From: Haloarcula regularis
Lineage (GTDB): Archaea > Halobacteriota > Halobacteria > Halobacteriales > Haloarculaceae
Assembly (NCBI RefSeq): GCF_029338315.1
Contig: NZ_CP119794.1
Location: 2,294,001-2,358,000 of the forward strand
Length of the DNA stretch: 64,000 nt
Direction of reading: 5' to 3'
Position numbers and translations under genes: made by a program. Positions 19,149 to 28,877 of this stretch are shown here, in pieces. Every line of letters begins with the position of its first letter. Within the stretch, counting starts at the first letter, position 1. The notes beneath the pieces were generated by a model. That model saw only the letters and a program-made list of their open reading frames with translations. It had not been told where the DNA came from and searched no databases.

Positions 19149-20585
19149 ATGGCGAGTACACTGGAGCAGTTGTTCAACTTGACCGAGCACGACACCGACG
19201 TCAGGACCGAGGTCCTGGCCGGGGTGACGACGTTCCTGACGATGAGTTACATCGTCTTTCTCAACCCGGTCATCCTGACGGCGTTCCCCGACGACAACAC
19301 CCCCGGCGGCATCGCCATCGACGGCTTCTCGCCGCCGGAGGTCCTGCAGATGCTGGCCGTCGTCACCATCCTCTCGTCGGTGGCGGCGATGCTGGTGATG
19401 GCCTTCTACGCCAACCGGCCCTTTGGCCTCGCACCCGGGCTGGGCCTGAACGCCTTCTTCGCCATCACGGTCATCGGCGTGCTGGGCGTCCCGTGGCAGA
19501 CGGCGCTGGCCGCCATCGTCGTCGAAGGGATCATCTTCATCGCGCTGACCGCCGTCGGCGCCCGCGAGTACATCATCCAGCTGTTCCCCGAACCGGTGAA
19601 GTTCGCCGTCGGGACCGGTATCGGCCTCTTCCTGGCCATCATCGGGCTGGACGCGATGGGCATCGTCGTCGACGATCCGGCGACGCTCGTGGGCCTTGGC
19701 AGCATCGCCAGCGACCCCGTCGCCATCCTCTCGGTGCTGGGTCTGTTCCTGACCTTCGTCCTCTACGCCGCGGGCATCCGGGGCTCTATCATCGCTGGCA
19801 TCCTGCTGACGACGGTGCTTGGCGCCGTCGTGACGTTCCTCGGGATGGCCGAACCCGGCGTGCTGGCGACCGAGGCCGTCCGTAACGGCGGCTTCGACGC
19901 CTCGCGCCTCGCCGCTGCGCAGTACGACATCACGCCGCTGGCCGGCGCGTTCGTCGCCGGCTTCGGCAACGTCGAGGCGTTCTCCTTTGCCCTCATCGTC
20001 TTCACGTTCTTCTTCGTCGACTTCTTCGACACCGCCGGCACGCTGGTCGGCGTCGGCCAGGCCGGTGGCTTCCTCGACGAGGACGGCGACTTCCCGGACA
20101 TCGACAAGCCCCTGATGGCCGACGCCGTCGGGACCACGGTCGGCGGGATGCTCGGCACCTCCACGGTGACGACGTACATCGAGTCCGCGACGGGCGTCGA
20201 AGAGGGCGGTCGGACCGGCCTCACCGCGCTGGTGGTCGCTGGCCTCTTCCTCGCCTCGCTGGCCATCGTCCCGCTGGCGACGGCGATTCCGCTCTATGCC
20301 TCCCACATCGCGCTGGTCGTCGTCGCCGTCCTGCTGATGCGCAACATCGTCGACATCCAGTGGGACGACTTCGCCCACGCCGTCCCGGCCGGCCTCACCA
20401 TCATGGTGATGCCCTTCACCTACTCCATTGCCTACGGCATCGCCGCCGGCATCGTCTCATACCCCATCGTCAAGACCGCCCAGGGCGAGTTCGACGACGT
20501 CCTCGTCGGCCAGTGGGTGCTGGCCGCGGCCTTCGTCGTCTACTTCGTCGTCCGGACCGGCGGCGTCCTCCAGACGGCGGTCTGA
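19149..20585 (+). CDS. NCS2 nucleobase permease (AzgA-like)
   Basis: 478 residues with about 12-14 membrane segments. Begins STLEQLFNLTEHDTDVRTEV then AGVTTFLTMSYIVFLNP, the AzgA/PbuG hallmark, followed by FGLAPGLGLNAFFA and FVDFFDTAGTLVGV with the substrate-site Glu-rich GGMLGTSTVTTYIES motif. Members import adenine, guanine or hypoxanthine with H+. ATG at 19149 is chosen; an upstream GTG at 19134 (MSFAQ) is in frame but lacks conservation. Placed after pyrE, it fits purine or pyrimidine salvage. Confidence 0.92.
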   Translation: MASTLEQLFNLTEHDTDVRTEVLAGVTTFLTMSYIVFLNPVILTAFPDDNTPGGIAIDGFSPPEVLQMLAVVTILSSVAAMLVMAFYANRPFGLAPGLGLNAFFAITVIGVLGVPWQTALAAIVVEGIIFIALTAVGAREYIIQLFPEPVKFAVGTGIGLFLAIIGLDAMGIVVDDPATLVGLGSIASDPVAILSVLGLFLTFVLYAAGIRGSIIAGILLTTVLGAVVTFLGMAEPGVLATEAVRNGGFDASRLAAAQYDITPLAGAFVAGFGNVEAFSFALIVFTFFFVDFFDTAGTLVGVGQAGGFLDEDGDFPDIDKPLMADAVGTTVGGMLGTSTVTTYIESATGVEEGGRTGLTALVVAGLFLASLAIVPLATAIPLYASHIALVVVAVLLMRNIVDIQWDDFAHAVPAGLTIMVMPFTYSIAYGIAAGIVSYPIVKTAQGEFDDVLVGQWVLAAAFVVYFVVRTGGVLQTAV

Positions 20586-20648
20586 CGGCGCTGCACGCCC
20601 CGAACACAGCACCGACGCCCTTTCCGCTGGCAGGGCTAGACGCCGTCG

Positions 20649-20906
20649 ATGCCGAACCTCGAACTCTACGAACTGTCCGGGTGTCCCTACTGCGCGAAAG
20701 TAAAGCGGAAACTCGACGAGCTGGGCCTCGAGTACGAGTCCCACATGGTCCCGCGGTCGCACGGCGACCGCACCGAAGTCGAGGAGGTCTCCGGCCAGAC
20801 GGGCGTCCCCGTCCTGGTCGACCCCGACCACGGTATCGAGGGGATGCCCGAGTCCGACGATATCGTGGAGTACCTGGAAGAGACGTACGGCAGCGGCGCA
20901 GCGTAA
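20649..20906 (+). CDS. Glutaredoxin / GST N-terminal-like thioredoxin-fold protein
   Basis: 85 residues. CPYC active site at residues 12-15 (LYELSGCPYCAKVKRKLDE), with cis-Pro segment TGVPVLVDP and GMPESDDIVEYLEETYG, the glutaredoxin/GST N-domain pattern. Haloarchaea lack glutathione in its usual form and use gamma-glutamylcysteine, so the partner thiol is probably that. Small soluble dithiol redox protein. It follows the NCS2 gene by 63 bases and may share its transcript. Confidence 0.9.
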   Translation: MPNLELYELSGCPYCAKVKRKLDELGLEYESHMVPRSHGDRTEVEEVSGQTGVPVLVDPDHGIEGMPESDDIVEYLEETYGSGAA

Positions 20907-21031
20907 GCAGGACGCGAGCGACGCGTGCGGGTTTTCGCCCACGTTCTTCCGGGACTGATGCCACTCCGCATCGTCTGCGGCGCTGCTCACCGTCGCCTGG
21001 TTCGCGGCCGTCACGGCTGCCTCTCGCGGCT

Positions 21032-21919
21032 TCACCCGGTGACGATGAGCGCGACGCCGGCGACCAGTACCGTCACCGCAACGGCGAGGCGGCCGGTCAG
21101 TTGCTCGTCGTCCCGGGCGAATACCGCTGACCCGAGCAGTACCAGCAGGGGACTCGCCCCCAGAATCGGGGCAACGACGTTGACGGGTTCCCTGCTCAGC
21201 GCCCACAGGTACGCGCCGAGGTACGTCGTGTTGGCGATGCCGACGACGACCGTCCAGCGATTCGGTCTCGACGGCCACGACGCTGCCTGGCGCACGTACC
21301 CCCAGCCGAGGTACAGCCCGAAGCAACAGGCGGCGGCGACCACGCGGACGGTGACGCCGAGCAACGCGGGCGTCTCGCCCGACAGGCCGACCTTGGTGAA
21401 CACCGGATCGACGCCCAGACAGACCGCCGCCGCCAGCGGGAGTCCGACGTGGGTCCACGCTTCGCGTCCGCTCGCGGTGACCGGCCCGGCCCGCGCGTCC
21501 CACGAGACGGCCGCCGCGCCAGCGACGAGCAGCACGACCCCGACTCCCACCGTCGGAGTGAGTCGCTCGCCCAGCGTCACGACGGCCGTGACGACCGCGA
21601 CCAGCGGGAACGTCGATTTCAGCGCTTCTGCCCGGCTCGCACCGAGGCGTTCGATGCCCAGGAACAGCGCGCCACGGGCCAGCAGCGATCCGAGCAGCCC
21701 GCCGACCGCGAGGGCACCGAGCGACCGTGCCGTGAGACCGTGCGGTGGGGCATAGGTCGCCGCGGACAGCGGGACCAGGATGACGAGATTGACGAGGAAG
21801 ACGCCGGCGACGACGTCAGTCACGGACTGGCTGGCGGTACTCCGCCGGACGGCGAGACTCTGTGCCGCCAGCGCGACTGCAGCGAGAACCGCGATACCGA
21901 CACCGACCGACGGGCTCAC
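21032..21919 (-). CDS. EamA/DMT superfamily transporter
   Basis: 295 residues with ten hydrophobic segments in two homologous halves, the layout of the drug/metabolite transporter family. Landmarks are LSAATYAPPHGL, LGIERLGASRAEALKSTFPLV in half one and YLWALSREPVNVVAPILGASP in half two. These carry metabolites or cations out of the cell; the substrate cannot be told. It ends 126 bases from the convergent glutaredoxin gene and stands alone. Confidence 0.87.
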   Translation of the reverse strand: MSPSVGVGIAVLAAVALAAQSLAVRRSTASQSVTDVVAGVFLVNLVILVPLSAATYAPPHGLTARSLGALAVGGLLGSLLARGALFLGIERLGASRAEALKSTFPLVAVVTAVVTLGERLTPTVGVGVVLLVAGAAAVSWDARAGPVTASGREAWTHVGLPLAAAVCLGVDPVFTKVGLSGETPALLGVTVRVVAAACCFGLYLGWGYVRQAASWPSRPNRWTVVVGIANTTYLGAYLWALSREPVNVVAPILGASPLLVLLGSAVFARDDEQLTGRLAVAVTVLVAGVALIVTG

Positions 21920-22017
21920 ACTTTCGGGCTTCGGCCGTGAGAGGTTTGAATCTGTGGCCCGCGACGCCGCTGTGTCGGTCGTCAGAGCGCTTGCGAGAAG
22001 CCCCGGGCGACGGTCGG

Positions 22018-22985
22018 TCAGGCCACTTCTTCGGGTTCCTCGCCGCGTTCCATGATGAGGTCCCGGAGGTCGTCGGCGTCCTGGATCTCCTCCATCTCCT
22101 CCTCGGCGATGAGCGCCGTGCCGTCGACGGACTCGCGGGTGAGCTCGTCGACGACGTACACCGAGCGCGTCCGGGTGACCTCGCCGACCGAGGACATGAT
22201 GCGGGCGCGCTTCTCGGCGGTCTCGGTGAGCGCGGAGTGGCCGGTCAGCACCTGCTCGCGGCGCTGGGCGTTCTCGTTGACCGTCTTGAACGGCGCGCGG
22301 TCGGTGGGGTGGACGGTGAAGCCGATGCGGGTAAAGACCGTCGCGATGGGTTCGTCCTCCGGCGCGACGTCGGGGTCCTCCGGCGTCGGTTCGTCGTCGC
22401 GGATGTCCTCGGTGCCCTCGAGGACGTTCACCGGCGCGGTCAGCGGCGCGTCGAACAGCTCCTCGAGCTGGGCCGCCACCTCGACGGAGGCGTCCATGCC
22501 GTCCTCGTACTTCGAGACGGTCCGCCGGGAGACGCCCACTCCTTCGCGAGGCGTCCCAGCGACCACTCGCGGTCCTCCCGGGCGTCGGCCAGCACCTCGG
22601 AGTCGATGTTGACGTACAGGCCCCCCGGCGCGGCGTAGATGAGCGGGGGCACCTCTTCGACGAACAGGTCGACCGCGGTGTCCGGCGAGAGCACCGGGAC
22701 GCCGTGGCGGAAGTACACCACGCCCGGCTTGAGTTCCTCGTCGCGGGTCCGCAGACCGAGAACGATGGGCGTCGCGTTCAGGTAGGTTCCGAGGCGGCGC
22801 ATCTCGGCGCCGGTGTAGGCGTCGAAGGCGTCGATGTTCCCCAGAATCTTCACGAGCAGCACGTCCTCGCCGCGCCGCGCCGCGACGTCGAAGCTCTTGG
22901 GCCGGATGGCACAGCGCTCGCTCACCAGGAAGCCGGCGTCCTCGAGCATCGCCGTGACGTTGCCGACGAGTGCTGATCGTGACAT
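22018..22985 (-). CDS. Archaeal XRE-type HTH transcriptional regulator (frameshifted near 22545)
   Basis: About 322 residues. An N-terminal nuclease-like domain ([19 protein letters not shown] ... [19 protein letters not shown]) precedes a helix-turn-helix ([14 protein letters not shown] then [13 protein letters not shown]) and a long acidic tail. This layout belongs to a conserved euryarchaeal family of putative HTH regulators seen next to information-processing genes. The HTH itself is split: the frame changes between RLAKE and [10 protein letters not shown], equivalent to one missing base near 22545. ATG at 22985 is preceded by a TATA box; an upstream in-frame start at 23021 is less likely. 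Confidence 0.85.
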
Positions 22986-23022
22986 AGTGCTACGTTCCTC
23001 TACGGAGAGTAAACCATTCACC

Positions 23023-23032
23023 GCATATATGC
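23023..23032 (-). promoter_or_regulatory. TATA box of the HTH regulator gene
   Basis: The palindromic AT patch gcatatatgc lies about 40 bases upstream of the regulator ATG at 22985 and about 120 bases upstream of the divergent helicase start. Because the regulator and helicase are divergent, the site could serve either strand, but spacing fits the regulator. Confidence 0.5.
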
Positions 23033-23153
23033 GTTGTGCTGGTCACTGGGGCGCTCTATCCCTCGTTTGTCGCGCCAGCGGCCGCCACAGCCGGTCGGCG
23101 CCGGGGCAGGCCGACAGGAAAGGTTTACCCCCCGCCGTCCGTCACTCCAGAGC

Positions 23154-24870
23154 GTGTACCCGGCGCGGATCCACGACGAGTTCCCGGCGCCCGCCTACCG
23201 CGGGAACCAGAAGCAGGCCCTCGCTGACATCCGGTCGGCGTTCGAGGCCGGGAACGACGTGGTCCTGGTGCGGGCCCACCGGCAGCGGCAAGTCCCTGCT
23301 GGCCAGGGCCATCGCGGGGTGTGCCCGGACCGCCGGCGAGGCCGCCCCCGAACAGGTCATAGACGCCTACTACACGACCCCGCAGGTCTCGCAACTCGAC
23401 GACGTGGCCAGCGACGACCTGTTAGACGACCTCTCGGTCATCCGCGGGAAGAACAACTACGACTGCATCCTCCCCGGCGAGACCGACACCCCGGTCAACC
23501 AGGCGCCCTGCGTCCGCGAACGCGAGTTCGACTGCCAGGTCAAACACCGGTGTCCCTATTTCTCGGACCGCGCCATCGCCTCGAACCGCCGCATCGCCGC
23601 GATGACGCTGGCGTACTTCATGCAGACCGCCGGGAGCGACGTCTTCGGGAAACGCGATGTCGTGGTCGTCGACGAGGCCCACGGCCTGGGCGAGTGGGCC
23701 GAGATGTACGCGACCATCGACCTCTCGCCCGAGACGATCCCGATGTGGTCGGACCTCGAGGTGCCCGACATCGACGGGCTGGACGACGCGGTACAGTTCA
23801 CCGAGCGGGTCGAACACCTCGCAGAGCGTCGGGTGAAGGAACTGCGGGGCAACGCCGAACTCACCGGCGAGGAGGTGGCCGAGCGCGACTCGCTGAACCA
23901 GCTGCGCGGCGACCTCCAGTGGTTCCGCGAGGACTACACCGACGCCGAGAGCGCCACGACCTGGGTCGTCGACCAGACGGCGTCGGCGGTGACGATAAAG
24001 CCGATGAACCCCGAGCGCTACCTGAACCACACCGTCTGGGAGCGGGGGAACCGCTTTGCGCTGCTGTCGGCGACCATCCTGAACAAGGACGCGTTCTGTG
24101 CCAACGTCGGCCTCGACCCGGACAGCGTCGCCCTGGTCGAGGTCGGACACACCTTCCCCGTCGAGAACCGCCCGCTGTACGACGTCACCCAGGGCAAGAT
24201 GACCTTCGAGCACCGCGAGGAGACGCTCCCGGCCATCGCCCGGACGCTGGTCCGCATCATGGCCCGCCACCCCGACGAGAAGGGCCTGGTCCACTGCCAC
24301 TCCTACGCGATCAAAGAGCAGTTACGGGACCTCCTCGAGGAGTTCGGCGTCGGCTCGCGGGTCCGCGACCACGACCGGGAGGGCCGGGACGCCGCGCTGG
24401 CCGCCTGGAAGCGCAGCGACAACCCCGACGTCTTCCTCTCGGTGAAGATGGAGGAGGCGCTGGACCTGGAGGGCGACCTCTGTCGATGGCAGGTCATCTG
24501 CAAGGCGCCGTACCCGAACACGCGGGACTCACGGGTGGCCCGCCGCCTCGAGGACGGTCAGTGGGGCTGGTACTACCGCACCGCACTCCGGACGGTCATC
24601 CAGGCCTGTGGCCGCGTGGTCCGCGCGCCCGACGACCACGGTGCGACCTACCTCGCGGACTCGTCGCTGCTGGACCTCTTCGACCGGGCGAACCACGACA
24701 CGCCCGACTGGTTCGGGGCGCAGGTGCGCCGCCTGTCCGACCCGGACCTCCCGAAGTTCTCGCCGGACCGGGCGCTGGCCGGCGTCAGCGCACGCACCCG
24801 CCGCCAGCGCGACCGGTCGCGGTCCCGATCCGGCGGCGACACCCATCCCCTCTCGGACGTCTGGGACTAG
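23154..24870 (+). CDS. XPD/Rad3-like superfamily 2 DNA helicase (frameshifted near 23275)
   Basis: About 572 residues. Starts with GTG at 23154 (YPARIHDEFPAPAYRGNQKQA, a Q-motif-like start). Walker A PTGSGKS sits near residue 42, DEAH near residue 172, and LLSATI and QACGRVVRAPDD are motifs III and VI. Four Cys (NYDC, APC, DCQ, RCPY) between motifs I and II form the Fe-S cluster site typical of XPD/DinG helicases. The frame shifts exactly at the P-loop (VLVR / PTGSGKS). It probably acts in repair or recombination. Divergent from the HTH regulator; overlaps a 29-residue convergent gene by 3 bases. Confidence 0.9.
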
Positions 24871-24956
24871 AAGATGACAAACGAGAGCCCGTAGACGATT
24901 CCCGACCCGACCATCAACAGCGTGAGGAAGATGGCCAGAACCTGCTGTCTGTTCAT
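24867..24956 (-). CDS. 29-residue single-span membrane microprotein
   Basis: ATG to TAG encodes a peptide beginning MNRQQVLAIFLTLLMVGSG and ending YGLSFVIF. Residues 6-29 are one hydrophobic span after a short polar N-terminus. The codon use, clean start and stop, and the resemblance to short haloarchaeal membrane peptides I recall make it likely to be real. Its stop codon overlaps the helicase stop on the other strand. Function unknown; such peptides often modulate a larger membrane complex. Confidence 0.6.
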   Translation of the reverse strand: MNRQQVLAIFLTLLMVGSGIVYGLSFVIF

Positions 24957-25124
24957 GGGACTCCTTGGCCGGACGGCCTGTTAGATGTTACGCCCCCCGT
25001 ACGGCCCCTGCGGGCCGATTCGGCGCGCCGGCCCCGCTGCCACGGGCCCCGACACCGTCGGACACGCCCGCCGTCCGGAGGTAGGTCGGCGATAACAAAG
25101 CCCGTCCCGACACTTCTCTGGCAC

Positions 25125-26105
25125 ATGTCACCGGAACCGTCTATCGACGACGTCGCCGACCACTGCACCACCGTTCTCGACGACGTCGGCGACGCGGTTA
25201 TCGCCGAGCGCGAGATCCTCGAGACCGTCCTCACCGGCTTTCTCGCCCGCGGGCACGTCCTCTTAGAGGACGTCCCGGGGACGGGCAAGACGCTGACGGC
25301 CCGCTCGCTCGCCGGGGCGCTGGGGCTGTCCTTTACCCGCATCCAGTTCACCCCCGACCTGCTCCCCGCCGACGTCACCGGGAGCTACGTCTTCAACGAG
25401 AAGGCCCATGAGTTCGAGTTCCGCCCCGGCCCGATATTCGGAAACGTCGTCCTGGCCGACGAGATAAACCGCGCCTCGCCGAAGACCCAGGCCGCGCTGC
25501 TGGAGGCGATGGCCGAGGGCCAGGTCAGCATCGACGGGACGACCCACGAACTGCCAGAGCCCTTCTTCGTCATCGCCACCCAGAACCCCATCGAGCAGGA
25601 GGGGACTTTCCCGCTCCCCGAGGCGCAGGTCGACCGGTTCATCGTCAAGACGAGCTTCGGGTACCCCTCTGCCAGCGGCGAACTGGAGATTCTCAACCGC
25701 CGGGCGGCCCGGACCGACCGGACGCCGGCGGTCAGCTCGCGGCTCTCGCTCCCGCCCGCGGCGCTGCGGACGGCCCCGGAGTCGGTCCACGTCGACGAGG
25801 CGGTCCGGGAGTACATCGTCTCGCTCTCGCGGGCCAGCCGCGAGGATCCGCGCGTCAAGACGGGCGTCTCCCCGCGTGGCACCCAGCGGCTCTTCGAGGC
25901 CGCCCGGGCCTACGCGGCGCTCCGTGGCCGCTCGTACGTCACGCCCGATCACGTCTCGCGCATCGCGCCAGCCGTCATGGCCCACCGCCTCGTCCTGACG
26001 CCCGATGCGCGGGTCGACAACGTCGACAAGCGCGCCGTCGTCGCAGACGTCCTCGACTCGGTGCCCGTGCCGACGGTCAACTACGCGAGCCAGCCGTCCG
26101 ACTGA
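25125..26105 (+). CDS. MoxR-type AAA+ ATPase
   Basis: 326 residues. Walker A EDVPGTGKTLTARSLAGAL near residue 48, Walker B VVLADEINRASPKTQAALLE near residue 111, sensor-1 ATQNPIEQEGTFPLPEAQ, and C-terminal lid SPRGTQRLFEAARAYAALRG. MoxR ATPases act as chaperones that insert cofactors or activate protein complexes, usually with DUF58 and von Willebrand-factor domain proteins. Here the DUF58 gene is in a convergent operon ending 111 bases away. ATG at 25125 follows a purine-rich stretch. Confidence 0.93.
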   Translation: MSPEPSIDDVADHCTTVLDDVGDAVIAEREILETVLTGFLARGHVLLEDVPGTGKTLTARSLAGALGLSFTRIQFTPDLLPADVTGSYVFNEKAHEFEFRPGPIFGNVVLADEINRASPKTQAALLEAMAEGQVSIDGTTHELPEPFFVIATQNPIEQEGTFPLPEAQVDRFIVKTSFGYPSASGELEILNRRAARTDRTPAVSSRLSLPPAALRTAPESVHVDEAVREYIVSLSRASREDPRVKTGVSPRGTQRLFEAARAYAALRGRSYVTPDHVSRIAPAVMAHRLVLTPDARVDNVDKRAVVADVLDSVPVPTVNYASQPSD

Positions 26106-26215
26106 GAGCGCCCTCTTTTTCTGCCACGGTACGCGTGCGAACCGACTTGGAAGCCCCTGCCTCGACGAAGCGAACAGTCAGACGAGCGAGGGAGGCCAGC
26201 GGGAGTCCGACACAC

Positions 26216-26950
26216 TCATCGGTAGAGCGCCGCCATCGAGACGACGGCGGCGACGACCAGGCCCAGCAACACCACGAGCGGCAGTTCCGTCGCACCGTTC
26301 TCGAAGAGCACTGTCGCCCCGAGCACGAGCAGGGCGCCGAAGCCGGCGCTCGCCCCGGCGTGGAGGAGTTCGACCGAGGTGGTGTCGGCGTCGGTCCGCA
26401 GCTGCTCGCCGAGGCTGATGCCGTGTTCGGCGACGTCCCAGGCGATGATTGCGCCGGTGGCCGCGACGAGCAGCGTGCCCGGGTCGGCCCGCTCGAAGAT
26501 GCCGACCAGGACGACGCCGACGACGAGTGCGGCCAGCCCCGCCGAGACGAACCGCCGGGCGAGGTGGTCGCGGACCGGCCGCAGGCCCAGCCCGAGGAGG
26601 ACGACGCCGAGCACACCGGGCCCCAGGCGGGCCCACCCGACGCCGCCGGTGAGGGTGAGGAAGCCGTGCAGCAGCGACAGGACGACGATGCCCGCGCCGA
26701 GTGCAGTCACCTCGCTGGCGCCGATGCCGGCTGTCGGGATGGCCCGCTTCCTGACGGTCACTTTCTCGGGCATCGCCGCCGGCGCCGGGAGGCGGGCGGC
26801 CGTGACGACCACCGCGACGCCGACGGCCGTCCCGATGACGGCGAGGCGCTGGGTGGGCGACCCCGCCAGCAGGAGGGCGACGCCCGCGGCCAGCACGAGC
26901 GCGAGCGCACTCGAGAGGGGCGTCGGGCGGTGGGAGACGGCAGTGCTCAT
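26216..26950 (-). CDS. Membrane protein of the MoxR/DUF58 locus (DUF7519-like)
   Basis: 244 residues, almost entirely hydrophobic, with about eight spans (LSSALALVLAAGVALLLAGS, VIGTAVGVAVVVTAARLP, LVVGVVLVGIFERAD and others). No catalytic motif. It is the last gene of the four-gene operon with DUF58 upstream, overlapping it by 4 bases (ATGA). I recall the family as DUF7519, found only in this haloarchaeal locus. Presumably a membrane part of the MoxR-linked complex. Confidence 0.75.
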   Translation of the reverse strand: MSTAVSHRPTPLSSALALVLAAGVALLLAGSPTQRLAVIGTAVGVAVVVTAARLPAPAAMPEKVTVRKRAIPTAGIGASEVTALGAGIVVLSLLHGFLTLTGGVGWARLGPGVLGVVLLGLGLRPVRDHLARRFVSAGLAALVVGVVLVGIFERADPGTLLVAATGAIIAWDVAEHGISLGEQLRTDADTTSVELLHAGASAGFGALLVLGATVLFENGATELPLVVLLGLVVAAVVSMAALYR

Positions 26951-28218
26951 GCGGTCCTCCGTCGGCGTCCCTCGTTCAGCAGGACCGTCCCGAGCGCCGC
27001 CTGGGGGTCCCAGTCGACGACCGGCACGTCGGCCTGGCGGAGCGCGTGGAGGCGGTTGGTCCGCTCCAGGCGCGCGAGGCGCCGGCCGAGCGTCCCGTCC
27101 GCGGTGACGTCCGGACTGATGACCGTCGTCGCGTTGCCGCCCGCCTCCAGGCGTCTGATCGTCTGAAGGATCCACTCGTCGGTCAGCGGCGAGAGGACCA
27201 CGACCTGCGTCGAGGCGTCGAGGCGGGCGTACAGCTGCTCGCGCTGCCCCTCGAGGTCACCGTCCTCGTCCGGTTTCGAGGGTGTCGACGACAGCGTCGG
27301 GTGGGACGTGAGCAGGCGGCGCACGCGGGTCATGTGCTCGGTCCCGCTCCCCGGCCGCTCCCAGCAGAACTCGCGGCCGAACGCGGCCAGTCCGACCCGG
27401 TTCTGGGCGTCCTCGAGGGCGCCGAGCAGCTGCTCTGCGGCCGCGATGCTGTGGGCGACGGCGTTCGGGTCGCTCTCGCTCGCCGACCGGTAGGCCGGTT
27501 CGCGCGCGTCGACGAGCAACAGGACCGAGCTGCGCCGCTCCTCGCGGAACTCGATGGTGGTCAGCTCGCCGGTCTTGGCCCACCGCTTGGAGTCGATGCG
27601 CCGGATGGAGTCGCCGCGGTTGTACTCCCGGACCGTGTGGAACTCGGTGCCGTTGCCGCCGCTGTCGGTGGTCAGCTGTCCGGCGAAGTTGTCGGTCTGT
27701 CGCCGCAGCGGGACCTCCGGGACCGTCTCGGTGCAGTGGAGTTCGCCCGCGGCGGAGACGGTGGTCTCTACCTCGTGGGCGCCCGTGACGTCGCGGACGA
27801 TGACCGTCGCCGGGTCGAACGTGTGGTGCCCGTGGTCGGCGTCGAGCGTGTAGGTGAACGTGGTGGTCTGCCCGGGCCGCAGGACCGCCGCGTGGCGGGG
27901 ATTCCCCGACGAGACCGTGAGCATCGGCGGGACGCCGTCGACGATGCGGACGTCCGCCAGCGTCCGCTCGCCGACGTTGGTGAGGTGGGCCGTCACGGTG
28001 ACGTGCTCGCCACGCCTGGGGTGACGGTTGTCCAGCCGCCGCTCGAGTTCCAGCTCGACGGTCGGCGGGCCCGAGAGGCGGGGGTACGCCGCAAAGCCCG
28101 CGCCGACGATGCCAAGGAGCAGCACCGTCGGCCGGTCGAGCAGGATGCCGACGGCGACGGCGAGCAGGGCGACGGCGACGATGCCCCGCCAGCGTCCGGT
28201 GGTGCGGACCGTCGTCAC
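26947..28218 (-). CDS. DUF58 domain protein, MoxR partner
   Basis: 423 residues. Two N-terminal membrane helices (IVAVALLAVAVGILLDRPTVLLLG) are followed by a beta-rich region and the DUF58 signature EYNRGDSIRRIDSKRWAKTGELT near residue 200, then a VWA-like domain (SSVLLLVDAREPAYR, VVVLSPLTDEWILQ) whose MIDAS motif is degenerate (DAREP). DUF58 proteins pair with MoxR ATPases in envelope or peptidase maturation. Overlaps its neighbours on both sides by 4 bases, so the operon is tightly coupled. Confidence 0.9.
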   Translation of the reverse strand: MTTVRTTGRWRGIVAVALLAVAVGILLDRPTVLLLGIVGAGFAAYPRLSGPPTVELELERRLDNRHPRRGEHVTVTAHLTNVGERTLADVRIVDGVPPMLTVSSGNPRHAAVLRPGQTTTFTYTLDADHGHHTFDPATVIVRDVTGAHEVETTVSAAGELHCTETVPEVPLRRQTDNFAGQLTTDSGGNGTEFHTVREYNRGDSIRRIDSKRWAKTGELTTIEFREERRSSVLLLVDAREPAYRSASESDPNAVAHSIAAAEQLLGALEDAQNRVGLAAFGREFCWERPGSGTEHMTRVRRLLTSHPTLSSTPSKPDEDGDLEGQREQLYARLDASTQVVVLSPLTDEWILQTIRRLEAGGNATTVISPDVTADGTLGRRLARLERTNRLHALRQADVPVVDWDPQAALGTVLLNEGRRRRTA

Positions 28219-28877
28219 CGTCGGTCACTCTCCGACGCCTGCTCGAACCGATCTACCACGGCCTTCGCGGCCGTCCGGACCTCGTGTTGCCCCCAGCGTT
28301 CGCCGCGGAGTGCGAGCGAGGCCTCCCGGTGGAGCGTCGGCGTCGAGTGGCGCTCCTCGCCGAGGAAGGCCGCGACGACCTGGTCGTCGGTCCACTCGCC
28401 CGTCGCGACCCGTTCGCAGGCCGCCTCGCGGGGGATCTGCTCCGTCCGAATCATGGCCTGTTCCGCCGCGATGCGGAGTCGCTCCTGGAACGCGTCGCTG
28501 GACGCCCTGGGGTTCGAGATCGCCAGCGAGCCGAGGTACGCGTCGAGTTCGTCGCCGGGCCGGCTGGCGTCCCGGATCGTCTCCGGGTCCGGGGGGGCGG
28601 CCTGGCTGACCCGGCCGGCGGCCCGCCGGACGAGCATCACGACGACGATGCCCAGCGCGAGCGTCCCGAACGTCCCGAGCAGGAAGTAGTCGTTCCCCGC
28701 CAGGGCGACCAGGCCGTCGACCGGGAGTGCCCCGGCAGCGCCCGAGACAGCGGCGGCGGCGACCACGACGAAGACGACGAGGCCGACCCCCACGAGCAGG
28801 TACCAGCCCGCTCGCCGGAGGCCCCGGGTCCCGTGACCGGCGACCGACACGAGGTTGCGGAGGTCCGCCGCGCTCAT
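28215..28877 (-). CDS. Membrane protein of the MoxR/DUF58 locus (DUF7269-like)
   Basis: 220 residues with two membrane spans ([20 protein letters not shown] and [19 protein letters not shown]) and a cytosolic C-terminal helical domain ([20 protein letters not shown] ... [20 protein letters not shown]). I recall the family as DUF7269. It sits between DUF4129 and DUF58 with 4-base overlaps to each, a conserved haloarchaeal order. Confidence 0.78.
   Translation of the reverse strand: MSAADLRNLVSVAGHGTRGLRRAGWYLLVGVGLVVFVVVAAAAVSGAAGALPVDGLVALAGNDYFLLGTFGTLALGIVVVMLVRRAAGRVSQAAPPDPETIRDASRPGDELDAYLGSLAISNPRASSDAFQERLRIAAEQAMIRTEQIPREAACERVATGEWTDDQVVAAFLGEERHSTPTLHREASLALRGERWGQHEVRTAAKAVVDRFEQASESDRR

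Noticed and set aside
23034..26105. A 3-kb open frame running through the helicase and into MoxR on the plus strand
   Set aside because: It is the helicase's first few codons plus a shadow frame that, by chance, has no stop before entering the MoxR frame. The shadow part is Arg- and Gly-rich with no family match.
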